From assembly GCA_002729875.1 (NCBI GenBank), contig PBZD01000121.1, positions 1 through 36,009 on the forward strand: a stretch of 36,009 nucleotides of DNA, written 5' to 3'. Below the pieces are notes generated by a model. It had not been told where the DNA came from. It saw nothing but the letters and a program-made list of their open reading frames with translations, and did no database searches. Below, piece by piece: positions 25,729-34,273 of the stretch. The position numbers were made by a program, and so were the translations under genes. Within the stretch, counting starts at the first letter, position 1. The number at the start of each line of letters is the position of its first letter. This stretch comes from Chromatiales bacterium. Its GTDB lineage: Bacteria > Pseudomonadota > Gammaproteobacteria > Steroidobacterales > GCA-2729495.

Positions 25729-25766
25729 GTCGGCAGTCACGCTGAAGAAGCGGGCAGTTCTTGAGG

Positions 25767-26531
25767 CTAGTCAAACTCTTCATCATCGAATTCTTCATCT
25801 TCGAAGTTGAACTCATCCTCCGGCGGGTTGCCGTCATAGAGCAGGTATTCCCGGTGCTGTAAATAGGTGTCGCGGATAAATGCATATCGGTCGAATACAC
25901 GTTCCACCTCTTTATCGATACCGAGTAGCAATGAGCGCCGGTGATTTAGCCAGAAGATATTGAGCTTTGTTTGTGCGCTGCTGCTGAACAGCTGGAATTG
26001 TGGATTTACAGTGATATCGGCCAAATCTCCGGTTCCGGAACGCATGGTTCGAGGGCCGAAAAAAGGCACCATGATGTAAGCTCCTTCCGGTACCCCCCAG
26101 ATGCCCAGTGTCTGACCAAGGTCTTCATTGTGGCGGACCAGTCCGATATCAGTTGCCGGATCCATGAAACCGAGGATGCCGATCGTTGAATTGAAGATGA
26201 GCCGTGATGTATCCAGCCCGGCTTGTGCAAACTTCCCCTGTAAAGCTGCGTTGATAATGACGACCGGGTAGGAGAGGTTGTCAAAGAAATGGGTGATGCC
26301 GGTGCGCATGACTGGCGGAGTGATAAATTGGTAACCTATGGCCACCGGGCGCCCTACATATTTATCGGCAATTTCATTGAAGCGGAAGATCGATCGGTTT
26401 ATCGGTTCAAACGGATCTGTGATGTTGCCCTGTTCGATGGTTTGTGGTGATGCGCAACCGGCAAAAATGCCCATGCAGGTAAAAAGACTTGCCAAGCTTG
26501 CAATGTTTTTGAGGACTGATGAATTAATCAT
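25767..26531 (-). CDS. mlaA: Outer-membrane lipoprotein MlaA (VacJ)
   Basis: MlaA removes phospholipids from the outer leaflet of the outer membrane and hands them to MlaC. Lipoprotein signal with lipobox FAGC (Cys26). Family motifs are DPFEPINRSIFRFN, then GITHFFDNLSYPVVIINAALQGK, and the doublet QTLGIWGVPEGAYIMVPFFGP with RSGTGDLAD. The C-terminal end is unusual: about 20 residues rich in Asp, Glu and Phe. It overlaps the upstream bepA by 4 bp and is convergent with mlaC. Confidence 0.95.
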   Translation of the reverse strand: MINSSVLKNIASLASLFTCMGIFAGCASPQTIEQGNITDPFEPINRSIFRFNEIADKYVGRPVAIGYQFITPPVMRTGITHFFDNLSYPVVIINAALQGKFAQAGLDTSRLIFNSTIGILGFMDPATDIGLVRHNEDLGQTLGIWGVPEGAYIMVPFFGPRTMRSGTGDLADITVNPQFQLFSSSAQTKLNIFWLNHRRSLLLGIDKEVERVFDRYAFIRDTYLQHREYLLYDGNPPEDEFNFEDEEFDDEEFD

Positions 26532-28015
26532 TGCAAAGGTACACGTCGTCGCTTGCTGCTCTTGCTCCGGCGTTTCGGCATGTATCCCTGAATCTCATCG
26601 AGGCGCGAACGAAACCGCGCTTTTTGCACTGAATCGAGACCGGGTATTCCCAGTGCCAGCACCAGTTGATCCGAGGCCATAAGCAGGTCACCGCTGAGCA
26701 AATGGTATTCAGCCATGTAGTAATGTGCGTCGGCCGTATCGCCGGCAGCGCTTGCCGCAAGGGCGATCTGTCGGACCTGCTCGGGGGTTGGCGGGGTCTG
26801 GTTGTACAAATCCAGCAGGCTCTGATGGGCAGCCTTATGCCTATTGTTCTGTGTCAGTACTTCGGCATACCTGATGGTTAGCGGCACATTGCGGGGGAAC
26901 AGTTCAATGGCTTTCTCAAGGGCTGCCAGTGCGCCTTTGCTGTCACCGGTTGCAGCCAGCGCGGTGGCATATCCGGTATGGAAATGAATAATGCCTTCAT
27001 TAGCGGCCATCAGTTGCGCAAATTTTTCCTTCGCTTCCTCGAAACGGCCCATTTCAGCCAGTACCAGTGCGACACCATATTCGGCGCCGAGATGATTGAT
27101 ATTTTGCGGGTTATTCAGGATGGCACGAAAGTAGGTCAGTGTTTCTTCCAGCATCGAGTTGCTCAGGAAACGAATGCGGGCACGGGTCAGGCTGTAACTG
27201 GAAGAATTCTGAACCTCATTCACGGGCAGGCTGGATGCGCGAGAGCGAGTTTCAGCTATACGGTTGACGGTGACCGGATGGGTGCGCAGAAATTCAGGAG
27301 CCTGATAACCAAGCGTGCCGGTTTTTCGTGCCAGCGTGGAAAAGAAATTTGGCATGCCATATGGGTCAAATCCTGAAGCGGCCAGCAGGCCAACGCCGAC
27401 CCGGTCAGCTTCATATTCATTTTCACGGGTAAAATTGATCTGCCCCTGGATGGCGATGCTCTGTGCTCCCGCAATGCCTCCGCTTATCACGTTACTGTCA
27501 CCGCTGGCAGCACCGAGCAAAATTGCGCCCAGCATCGCAGCCATGCTCAGGATGCTGGTGCGTTGATTGGCATAAATGGCGCGTGAGATATGTCGCTGTG
27601 TTACATGAGAAATTTCATGTGCCAGCACCCCGGCAAGTTCGCTTTCAGTACTGGTGGCGAGTAACAGACCACTGTGTATACCGATGTAACCGCCGGGTAA
27701 CGCGAATGCGTTGATGGTCGGTTCGTTGATGACAAAAAACTGGAACCTGAAGTCGCCGTTCTGCGCATTGGCGGCGATACGCTGGCCTAAATTCTGAATA
27801 TATTCCTGGATTTCCGGGTCGGTTACGATTTGTCCGGCATCGCGCAGGCCCTTGTATATGGAGCGACCGATGATCTGTTCCTGTTCTTTTGACAAAACCG
27901 TATCGGCCGGACTGCCGATATCCGGCAGGGTCTCGTCCACTGCCAGTACCGGCCGGAACAAAAGACTGAGCAGAACAGTGATGAGCGTGGTGTGGCGAAA
28001 GGTTGCGACAGACAA
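26528..28015 (-). CDS. bepA: BepA-like M48 metalloprotease with TPR domain
   Basis: A periplasmic chaperone/protease for outer-membrane assembly (BAM and LptD quality control). A signal peptide covers about residues 1-25. Zinc site: HEISH at 133-137 with the third ligand Glu202 in YEADRVG. The C-terminal half (about 290-470) carries TPR repeats. It ends in a Lys/Arg/Ser-rich stretch. Length is 495 aa (E. coli BepA 487). The start is TTG at 28015, supported by AAGGAT 9 bases upstream and by the signal peptide position; no ATG serves better. Coupled to mlaA by a 4-bp overlap. Confidence 0.93.
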   Translation of the reverse strand: MSVATFRHTTLITVLLSLLFRPVLAVDETLPDIGSPADTVLSKEQEQIIGRSIYKGLRDAGQIVTDPEIQEYIQNLGQRIAANAQNGDFRFQFFVINEPTINAFALPGGYIGIHSGLLLATSTESELAGVLAHEISHVTQRHISRAIYANQRTSILSMAAMLGAILLGAASGDSNVISGGIAGAQSIAIQGQINFTRENEYEADRVGVGLLAASGFDPYGMPNFFSTLARKTGTLGYQAPEFLRTHPVTVNRIAETRSRASSLPVNEVQNSSSYSLTRARIRFLSNSMLEETLTYFRAILNNPQNINHLGAEYGVALVLAEMGRFEEAKEKFAQLMAANEGIIHFHTGYATALAATGDSKGALAALEKAIELFPRNVPLTIRYAEVLTQNNRHKAAHQSLLDLYNQTPPTPEQVRQIALAASAAGDTADAHYYMAEYHLLSGDLLMASDQLVLALGIPGLDSVQKARFRSRLDEIQGYMPKRRSKSSKRRRVPLQ

Positions 28016-28049
28016 TGTTTACATATCCTTCATGGTATCGGGTAAATCA

Positions 28050-28643
28050 TCAGCGGGCAGCCGGTTCCATGATCGCATCGAGGTTTTCATTGTCGCAGAA
28101 TTCCATGAATTCCTCGCGCAGGATTGAAAGTTGTATGTCTGCAGGGATATTGACGGTCATCTGAATACCGAACATCTGCGCGCCGGTATGCGCTGCATTA
28201 TATTGACGAGTATTAAGTTCGGCAATTTCCAGATCCCGAGCGGCAAAGAAGTTTGACAGTTCCAGCACAATCCCTTGGTGGTCGAGACTGACAACATCTA
28301 TCGCATAGGGGGCGGCAGTGACGTTGGCGCGGGGTGAACTGTCACGAACTGCAATGGTTAGTTTGCCACCATCCTGCAGCAGATCCAGTTTTTCACGAAT
28401 GCTTGCGACAGCGTGCCAATTGCCGGAAACAAGCATCAGCAGCGCAAATTCTGATCCCAGTGCAATCATTCGACTTTCCTGGATATTCCCGGCAGCTTCA
28501 GTGACGATTTTGCTCAGGTCGCGAATAAGCCCGGCCCGGTCGGGTCCAATGATGGTGATGGCCAGCTGTTTTATTAATGGGGGTTTATTTGCAGGGGGTG
28601 TTTCCACTGGTGTTTTTCTCTTGTGTGTGCTCAGTAAGTGCAT
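28050..28643 (-). CDS. gcvR: GcvR-like tandem ACT-domain regulator
   Basis: In E. coli GcvR is the glycine-cleavage-system repressor acting by protein-protein contact with GcvA. Two ACT domains are visible: LAITIIGPDRAGLIRDLSKIV (about 28-48) and IDVVSLDHQGIVLELSNFFA (about 115-134). At 197 aa it is similar to E. coli (190), with a basic N-terminal extension. Its position divergent from dapA is the conserved gammaproteobacterial arrangement. The bepA gene follows 34 bp downstream on the same strand. Function is inferred from family and synteny. Confidence 0.88.
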   Translation of the reverse strand: MHLLSTHKRKTPVETPPANKPPLIKQLAITIIGPDRAGLIRDLSKIVTEAAGNIQESRMIALGSEFALLMLVSGNWHAVASIREKLDLLQDGGKLTIAVRDSSPRANVTAAPYAIDVVSLDHQGIVLELSNFFAARDLEIAELNTRQYNAAHTGAQMFGIQMTVNIPADIQLSILREEFMEFCDNENLDAIMEPAAR

Positions 28644-28769
28644 GGTTGCTTCCGCAGGAGCTAACTATACCGTTATCAGAGCAATGCGGCGATTCTTGCG
28701 CAATCGCCGGGGTGTCAGTAACATCGCCGCTCTGTTCACCAATCTGGCAGTTAATAAACTGCACCTGTC

Positions 28770-29645
28770 ATGCTTAAAGGTAGTTTCGTAGCGCTGGTTA
28801 CCCCGATGTCCGCTGACGGTCGGATTGACTATGAGTGTCTCGGGCGCCTGATTGACTGGCAGATAGAGCAGGGCTCGAATGGGCTGGTCATAGCAGGAAC
28901 GACAGGTGAGTCGGCAACGTTGTCAAAATCCGAACACGTCGACCTGATTCGTCGCTCGGCCGATATTGCAGCCGGGCGCATTCCGATTATTGCCGGGACC
29001 GGCTCAAACTCAACCCAGCAAACGATAGACCTGTCACTTGAAGTCGGCGATGTGGATATCGATGGCTACCTGATGGTGACACCTTACTATAACAAGCCGA
29101 CCCAGGAAGGATTGGTGCAGCATTTTCAGGTGATCGCCGATGCGGTTGAAAAACCGATCATGCTGTACAACGTACCGGGGCGCACCGCCGTAGACCTGTT
29201 GCCGGAGACGGTTGCGCGGCTTGCCGGACATCCCCGGATTATGGGTCTTAAAGAGGCGACCGGTGAGGTGAGTCGCGTGGTGCAAATCCGTGCCGCATGC
29301 GGGGACGACTTTGGTTTGTACAGCGGCGATGATGCGACAGCGCGCGAATTCATGTTGCTCGGTGGAGACGGCGTGGTGACCGTGGCCGGGAACCCGGCGC
29401 CGGCACAAATGGCCGCCATGACGGCGGCAGCAATAGCCGGGGATGCTGTAGAGGCGGCTCGGATTGATAAGGACCTGGCGGCACTGCATCGTGATTTATT
29501 TGCTCAATCAAATCCCATTCCGGTTAAGTGGGCGCTGGAAAAGCTTGGTCGTATCCCGGCCGGTATTCGTCTGCCTTTGACCCGCTTATCTGCCGATCAG
29601 CAACCGGTGGTTGAGGCGGCGCTGAAAACTGCCGGGTTGCTCTGA
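28770..29645 (+). CDS. dapA: 4-hydroxy-tetrahydrodipicolinate synthase
   Basis: DapA condenses pyruvate and aspartate semialdehyde in the first committed step of lysine/meso-diaminopimelate synthesis. Active-site residues all match E. coli numbering: Lys161 (Schiff base, GLKEATG), Tyr133 (LYNVPGRT), Thr44-Thr45 (GTTGESAT) and Arg138. At 291 aa it is normal. No good Shine-Dalgarno precedes the ATG; instead a 6-bp hairpin (GCAGTT 28747-28752, AACTGC 28757-28762) ends 7 bases before it. The BamC-like gene follows immediately. Confidence 0.97.
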   Translation: MLKGSFVALVTPMSADGRIDYECLGRLIDWQIEQGSNGLVIAGTTGESATLSKSEHVDLIRRSADIAAGRIPIIAGTGSNSTQQTIDLSLEVGDVDIDGYLMVTPYYNKPTQEGLVQHFQVIADAVEKPIMLYNVPGRTAVDLLPETVARLAGHPRIMGLKEATGEVSRVVQIRAACGDDFGLYSGDDATAREFMLLGGDGVVTVAGNPAPAQMAAMTAAAIAGDAVEAARIDKDLAALHRDLFAQSNPIPVKWALEKLGRIPAGIRLPLTRLSADQQPVVEAALKTAGLL

Positions 29646-29646
29646 G

Positions 29647-29925
29647 ATGGTTACCGGGCCTGTCTTGAATCACTTGCGGCTATGCATACTTGCGGTTCTG
29701 CTGATTGGCGGTCTGTCGGGGTGTTTTTTCGGTGGTCAGCCAAGCTGCAATAAACCGCAGGAATACCAGGTTAGTGAAAATATTGAATCTTTGCAGGTGC
29801 CCGATGGACTGGACCAACCCGACCGGTCTGCAGCGCTGACCATTCCGCAGGCATCGCCGGATGCGAAAGTGCGTGAGGCGGATGATCCTTGCCTTGATAG
29901 TCCACCGGATTATTTTGGACGATAG
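29647..29925 (+). CDS. Small BamC-like (NlpB-like) lipoprotein
   Basis: A lipoprotein of 92 aa: signal peptide and lipobox LSGC (Cys26), then a short hydrophilic chain with IESLQVPDGLDQPDR and IPQASPD segments. BamC (about 344 aa in E. coli) starts with a comparable lipidated, unstructured region that binds BamD, followed by two helix-grip domains. Here the protein stops after the unstructured part. The position directly after dapA (1 bp gap) is the bamC position in gammaproteobacteria. I infer a shortened BamC equivalent; a full BamC function is not shown. Confidence 0.7.
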   Translation: MVTGPVLNHLRLCILAVLLIGGLSGCFFGGQPSCNKPQEYQVSENIESLQVPDGLDQPDRSAALTIPQASPDAKVREADDPCLDSPPDYFGR

Positions 29926-30036
29926 CCAGGCGGGCATCAGTCAGGAATTGCTAAGAACCGATTGAATGCCAACCGTGGCTGGGTTAATCTTTTGCGCCAC
30001 TTTGGGGGTGTCCCACCCAAGTCGTCAAATAAAACC

Positions 30037-30127
30037 GGAGAGGTGGCCGAGTGGTCGAAGGCGCATGATTGGAATTCATGTATACGGTAACCCCGTATCG
30101 AGGGTTCGAATCCCTCCCTCTCCGCCA
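30037..30127 (+). tRNA. tRNA-Ser (anticodon GGA)
   Basis: A full class II cloverleaf of 91 nt including encoded CCA. Acceptor arms are GGAGAGG (30037-30043) and CCTCTCC (30117-30123), followed by discriminator G and CCA. The anticodon stem CATGA/TCATG encloses the loop TTGGAAT with GGA at 30071-30073, reading UCC/UCU. A long variable arm (TACGG...CCGTA) and the T arm with GGTTCGAATCC confirm serine identity. Confidence 0.97.
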
Positions 30128-30420
30128 ATTTCTACAATAAAAACAGATAGTTGAGTCATGATTTTTAGCAATCTCAAAATCCCTCGGTCCGGTCTGATTT
30201 AGCGCGACTTTTCAAATAGTTGCCAGCACGATCGAAGCACGTTGTCGTTGTCAGTGCCGGCCACGATAGCCACGTTTCTAGACACGATTGTCACTAGGTC
30301 CGGCACGGCAGATTTGTGCCTGCACCCGGAGTCGCTCGTCTCGGTTCCTCATCAGTTAACATTTTCTGATAGTCATCATTGCGCTTGCTGAAATGCTCGC
30401 CACCGCTTACCCTTTAATCT
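30128..30420. other. Intergenic region between tRNA-Ser and the SRP RNA
   Basis: No gene is supported. It includes an inverted repeat GTGCCGG (30254-30260) and CCGGCAC (30300-30306), 39 bases apart, with a small inner stem GACA/TGTC around CGAT. The end of the region holds the probable promoter of the SRP RNA. Confidence 0.45.
30385..30413 (+). promoter_or_regulatory. Possible promoter of the 4.5S RNA gene
   Basis: TTGCTG (30385-30390) and TACCCT (30408-30413) have a 17-bp spacer, and the -10 is 7 bases before the first G of the SRP RNA at 30421. Each box matches consensus at only three positions, so spacing and position carry the call. Confidence 0.35.
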
Positions 30421-30528
30421 GGGTCCGCGCTGGTCCCCTTGCGGCGGCGAACCGCGAACTCCGTCAGGCCCGGAAGGGAGCAGCGGTAACGGCGATGCCG
30501 GGTGCCGGGGTGTGGCTGGCGCGGATTC
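30421..30528 (+). ncRNA. ffs: 4.5S RNA of the signal recognition particle
   Basis: The conserved domain IV hairpin is unmistakable: GTCAGGCCCGGAAGGGAGCA on one side (about 30462-30482) and ATGCCGGGTGCCGGGGTGTG on the other. The terminal stem pairs TCCGCGC (about 30424-30430) with GCGCGGA (about 30519-30525). The ends are approximate. It is about 108 nt (E. coli 114). It works with Ffh, encoded at 6424. It lies 29 bp before dnaX. Confidence 0.93.
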
Positions 30529-30557
30529 TTCAGCAATTCAGGTATTAGAGCAATTTT

Positions 30558-32252
30558 ATGAGTTATCTTGTACTTGCGCGAAAGTGGCGTCCCAGGACTT
30601 TTAACGAAGTCACCGGGCAAGCACACATTCTACAGGCGCTGGAAAATGCTTTGGACTCAGGGAGAGTTCACCATGCGTTTCTGTTCGCCGGTACCCGCGG
30701 GGTTGGCAAGACGACAATCGCCCGAATCCTGGCCAAGGCACTGAATTGTGAAGCCGGTGTCAGCAAAGAACCTTGTGGTGAATGTGGCGCCTGTCAGGCT
30801 GTCGATGACGGCCGTTTCGTTGACCTGATTGAAGTTGACGCAGCATCACGCACGGGTGTCGATGATATGCGTGACCTGCTCGACAATGTCCAGTATCGGC
30901 CCACCATTGGCCGCTTCAAGGTTTACCTGATCGATGAAGTACACATGCTGTCGAAGCCGAGTTTTAATGCTTTGTTGAAAACACTTGAAGAACCGCCGGA
31001 GCACGTCAAGTTTTTGTTTGCGACCACCGATCCGCAAAAACTCCCGGTCACCGTGTTGTCACGTTGCCTGCAGTTCAATCTGAAGCGCCTGACGTTGAAT
31101 CAGATTGTCGGGCGTATGGATGAGATATGTGTCGCCGAGCAACTGGATACCGAGGCTGCGGCTCTCAAGCGACTTGGTCGGGCTGCGGCGGGCAGTATGC
31201 GTGATGGCCTGAGCCTGCTGGATCAGGCGTTGGCTTATGGCGCTGAACAGTTAACAGACGCTGATGTGGCCGAAATGCTCGGTAGCATGGATCGTCACCG
31301 GATCATCGATTTGCTCGATTTGCTGGTTGCCGGCAACGGCGTTGATCTGATTGCGGCCATTCAGGATCTCGATACACTCGTACCCGATTACGAAATTGTG
31401 CTGGATGAGATTGCGACCGCGCTACAGCGTATTGCCGTAATCCAGGTTGCCGGGGCAGATGCGGTTGAGGACGAGGATGAACTCGAGTCGCTGGTGCGTC
31501 TGGCCGCTGACATCAAAGCGGAACAGGTACAACTGTATTACCAGATTGCCGTAACAAGCCGTCAGGACATGATGCTTGCGCCTGATCCGCATATTGGCTT
31601 CGAAATGGCCTTGTTACGCATGCTGGCTTTTTGCCCCGCCGGACAAACTGCCGGCATGGGTGAGCCGATGCCGGCAACGCCGGTTCGTCAGGCCGCACCA
31701 GTGGCAAGCAATAAGAGCCAACCAACCCGGGCACAGACATCGCCGGTTTCGAGGCAAGAGTCGCGCTCAGATCAATCGGTATCGCCGCCATCTTCGCCGC
31801 CACCCGCAACAGCCGACTCCGGGCAGGTTGCGGTTGAGGATATTCATGACTGGCCTGATTTTATGACCGGATTATCGCTTGATGGCGCTGCGCGTCAGCT
31901 GGCCGCCCATACCTCACTTGAGACATACACGCCGTTTGAGATCCGCCTGTCTGTCGAGAAACGTAACGAACACCTGTTAACGGATAAATTGAAAAACAGG
32001 ATGACTGTAGCAGTGCAGCAACGCATTGGTAGCGGCATTGCTGTGTGCTTTGTGGTTACCGATAAGACACTTGAAACTGCAGCGGCGCGTGCGGCTGACG
32101 ATAGTGAGCAGGCCTTGCGCGATGCCCGTGAAGCGATTGAGACTGATCCTGATGTCCGGCAACTCGTTGATGTGTTGGGTGGGGAGGTTGTGCCCAATTC
32201 GATTCAACCGATTAACCCTGAATCATCGACAGAGCAGGATTCTGGGCAATAG
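30558..32252 (+). CDS. dnaX: DNA polymerase III subunits gamma/tau
   Basis: The clamp-loader ATPase. Walker A is GTRGVGKTT (45-53), the zinc-binding Cys64, Cys73, Cys76 and Cys79 match E. coli positions, and the Walker B is LIDEVHML with the LFATTDPQKLP sensor region. After a variable Pro/Ser/Gln-rich linker (about 375-425) there is a C-terminal tau-type domain V (about 430-540). Total 564 aa (E. coli tau 643). I see no A-AAA-AAG slippery site that would make a short gamma form. ybaB and recR follow, the usual order. Confidence 0.96.
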   Translation: MSYLVLARKWRPRTFNEVTGQAHILQALENALDSGRVHHAFLFAGTRGVGKTTIARILAKALNCEAGVSKEPCGECGACQAVDDGRFVDLIEVDAASRTGVDDMRDLLDNVQYRPTIGRFKVYLIDEVHMLSKPSFNALLKTLEEPPEHVKFLFATTDPQKLPVTVLSRCLQFNLKRLTLNQIVGRMDEICVAEQLDTEAAALKRLGRAAAGSMRDGLSLLDQALAYGAEQLTDADVAEMLGSMDRHRIIDLLDLLVAGNGVDLIAAIQDLDTLVPDYEIVLDEIATALQRIAVIQVAGADAVEDEDELESLVRLAADIKAEQVQLYYQIAVTSRQDMMLAPDPHIGFEMALLRMLAFCPAGQTAGMGEPMPATPVRQAAPVASNKSQPTRAQTSPVSRQESRSDQSVSPPSSPPPATADSGQVAVEDIHDWPDFMTGLSLDGAARQLAAHTSLETYTPFEIRLSVEKRNEHLLTDKLKNRMTVAVQQRIGSGIAVCFVVTDKTLETAAARAADDSEQALRDAREAIETDPDVRQLVDVLGGEVVPNSIQPINPESSTEQDSGQ

Positions 32253-32310
32253 ATAAGTTTGAGTTCATATGGCGCGTAGCGTCAAATTTTACTAATACAC
32301 AGGATGATGC

Positions 32311-32637
32311 ATGATGAAACCGGATCTCGGTATGCTGTTACAGCAGGCACAAAAAATGCAGGAGAAAATGCAACTGGCTCAGGAAGAACTGGCTGATCTC
32401 GAAGTGCAGGGCGAGGCCGGTGGTGGACTCGTGCAGGTTACCATGACCGGGCAAAATGAAGTGCGGCGGATTCGCATTGATGATGCGCTGATTGCCGAGG
32501 ATCAGGATATGCTCGAGGATGTCATAGCGGCAGCGGTTAACGATACTCTGCGCAAAGTCAAGAAGGTTACTGAGCAGAAATACTCAGGCATGGGTGCCGG
32601 GCTGGGGCTGCCAGCCGGGCTGAAATTGCCCTTCTGA
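32311..32637 (+). CDS. ybaB: YbaB/EbfC nucleoid-associated protein
   Basis: A small dimeric DNA-binding protein of the YbaB/EbfC family. The sequence shows MLLQQAQKMQEKMQLAQEE and LEVQGEAGGGLVQVTM, typical of the N-terminal helix and the first strands, and the conserved Pro-containing end GLPAGLKLPF. Two ATGs (32311 and 32314) are adjacent; either could be used, with AGGA upstream. At 108 aa it is the normal length. It is between dnaX and recR as in E. coli. Confidence 0.95.
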   Translation: MMKPDLGMLLQQAQKMQEKMQLAQEELADLEVQGEAGGGLVQVTMTGQNEVRRIRIDDALIAEDQDMLEDVIAAAVNDTLRKVKKVTEQKYSGMGAGLGLPAGLKLPF

Positions 32638-32663
32638 TGATCAAGATCGTCTGAGCGCCTGTC

Positions 32664-33269
32664 ATGCATTTCACGCCACGGCTTCAACAGCTGCTTGCAG
32701 CTTTGCGCTGCCTGCCCGGTGTCGGACCTAAGTCAGCCCAGCGTATGGCTTTTCATTTGCTTGACCGGGATCGTGAGCGTGCCGATGAACTGGTACAGGC
32801 ACTACAGTCAGCGCTTGCTGAAGTCGGCCACTGTCAGAGTTGCCGGATGTTTGCCGAACAGATGCTCTGCCCGGTCTGCGCCGATAAGAAACGGGACAGC
32901 GGCATCCTGTGTGTGGTGGAAACGCCGGCAGATGTGATTGCTGTTGATGAATCCGGGTCTTTCCGGGGGCGTTATTTCGTGCTTATGGGGCGACTTTCAC
33001 CACTGGATGGCATCGGTCCGGAAGAACTCGGCATTGATTTACTCGGCAGCAGGCTTGCCGAAGAGCCCATCAATGAATTAATCCTGGCGACCAGTGCGAC
33101 AGTGGAAGGCGAGGCGACGGCTTCCTACATTGCCGGTCTCGCTGCAAAATACGCTATTCGAGCAACCCGCATTGCCCATGGAGTGCCGATGGGCGGTGAA
33201 CTTGAGTACGTTGATAGCGGCACATTAATGCTGGCCATTTCCGCGCGTACCCATATCAAGGTTGATTAG
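32664..33269 (+). CDS. recR: Recombination protein RecR
   Basis: RecR with RecF/RecO loads RecA on gapped DNA. The helix-hairpin-helix is at [17 protein letters not shown], the zinc finger is [16 protein letters not shown], and the Toprim part has [18 protein letters not shown] and [14 protein letters not shown]. Length 201 aa equals E. coli. It is convergent with rsgA. Confidence 0.97.
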   Translation: MHFTPRLQQLLAALRCLPGVGPKSAQRMAFHLLDRDRERADELVQALQSALAEVGHCQSCRMFAEQMLCPVCADKKRDSGILCVVETPADVIAVDESGSFRGRYFVLMGRLSPLDGIGPEELGIDLLGSRLAEEPINELILATSATVEGEATASYIAGLAAKYAIRATRIAHGVPMGGELEYVDSGTLMLAISARTHIKVD

Positions 33270-33304
33270 CAGCTAGAGATTGCCGGGAGGGTGTGTGCGG
33301 GTTG

Positions 33305-34198
33305 CTAACCGGTTACGGTGTGCAGCAATCGTTTGTAGGATTCATAACGTCGCGGTGAAACAGTGCCGTTTTGTACCGCCAGTTTTACGCTGCAGTCGGG
33401 TTCACGCAGATGCAGGCAGTTACTGAATCGACATTGGTCGGCTGCCGTATGGATGTCCGGAAATCCGGCTTGTACCGATTGAGCTTGCGGAATAGCCGGA
33501 ATAAAGTCCCTGACGCCGGGGGTATCGATCAGTTGTCCTCCGTCCGGCAGGTCATGCATCGCTGATGCGGTGGTCGTATGTATCCCCTCATGGGTGGATG
33601 CGGATATCGCTCCGACGGTAATGTCAGCCTCAGGGACCAGGCGGTTGATTAAAGACGACTTGCCGACTCCGGATTGGCCAACGAGGATGCCGGTCTGGTT
33701 TTGCAGGGCCGTGCGCAGCGAATCCATGCCCTGGTTTGTCTGTGCGGAAACTGACAGGCAGGTATAACCGATACGTTGATAGTCATTCAGCATGGTTGCA
33801 TGATCATGCTCGGCCAGATCAGCCTTGTTGCCGGCTAACAGCAACCGGCAGCCCATTAATTCACCGGTGCACAGGTAGCGGTCAACGAGGAACCAGTCGG
33901 GCTCAGGTTTGCAAGCGCAGACGATGATCATCAGGCTCAGATTTGCGGCCAGTGTCTCACTGCCAGATCGACCGAGCGGTTGGCGCTCAAGTGCGTTGGT
34001 GCGTGGTACGATTCCGGTGACGATTGCCAGCGTGCCCTGATCATCCAGTGTCCAGTCAACAGTATCGCCGCAGACAACCTGTAGCCGACGTCCCTGGATG
34101 AGATATGGTAGTTGCTTGCCCGATAGCGTTTTGAGCTTGCCACGGCGACTATGCGCGGCGACTACCAGGCCGGTTTCCGTCACTGCCCGGTCAGCCAT
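33305..34198 (-). CDS. rsgA: Small-ribosomal-subunit biogenesis GTPase RsgA
   Basis: RsgA (YjeQ) is a circularly permuted GTPase that tests late 30S assembly. The order G4 (GNKADL), then G1 (GQSGVGKSSL), then G3 (DTPGVRDF) is the permuted pattern. An N-terminal OB fold precedes it. The C-terminal zinc site is Cys-x4-Cys-x-His-x5-Cys in QCRFSNCLHLREPDC. Length is 297 aa (E. coli 350). It is divergent from orn, the conserved arrangement. Confidence 0.95.
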   Translation of the reverse strand: MADRAVTETGLVVAAHSRRGKLKTLSGKQLPYLIQGRRLQVVCGDTVDWTLDDQGTLAIVTGIVPRTNALERQPLGRSGSETLAANLSLMIIVCACKPEPDWFLVDRYLCTGELMGCRLLLAGNKADLAEHDHATMLNDYQRIGYTCLSVSAQTNQGMDSLRTALQNQTGILVGQSGVGKSSLINRLVPEADITVGAISASTHEGIHTTTASAMHDLPDGGQLIDTPGVRDFIPAIPQAQSVQAGFPDIHTAADQCRFSNCLHLREPDCSVKLAVQNGTVSPRRYESYKRLLHTVTG

Positions 34199-34273
34199 GT
34201 TGACACGGGTGCCGGTTTTTCGGTGGCTGTTTGTTAAACTTGGCGTACAAGTGTTTCACATTGGGAATATTTC

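Noticed and set aside
29937-30128. Minus-strand frame of 63 aa starting MAEREGFEPSIRG
   Set aside because: It is the reverse complement of tRNA-Ser. This EGFEPS-type frame is a well-known false gene over tRNA-Ser.
30037-30420. tRNA-Ser as an integration site for a mobile element
   Set aside because: No integrase and no repeated copy of the tRNA 3' end follows; housekeeping genes continue on both sides.
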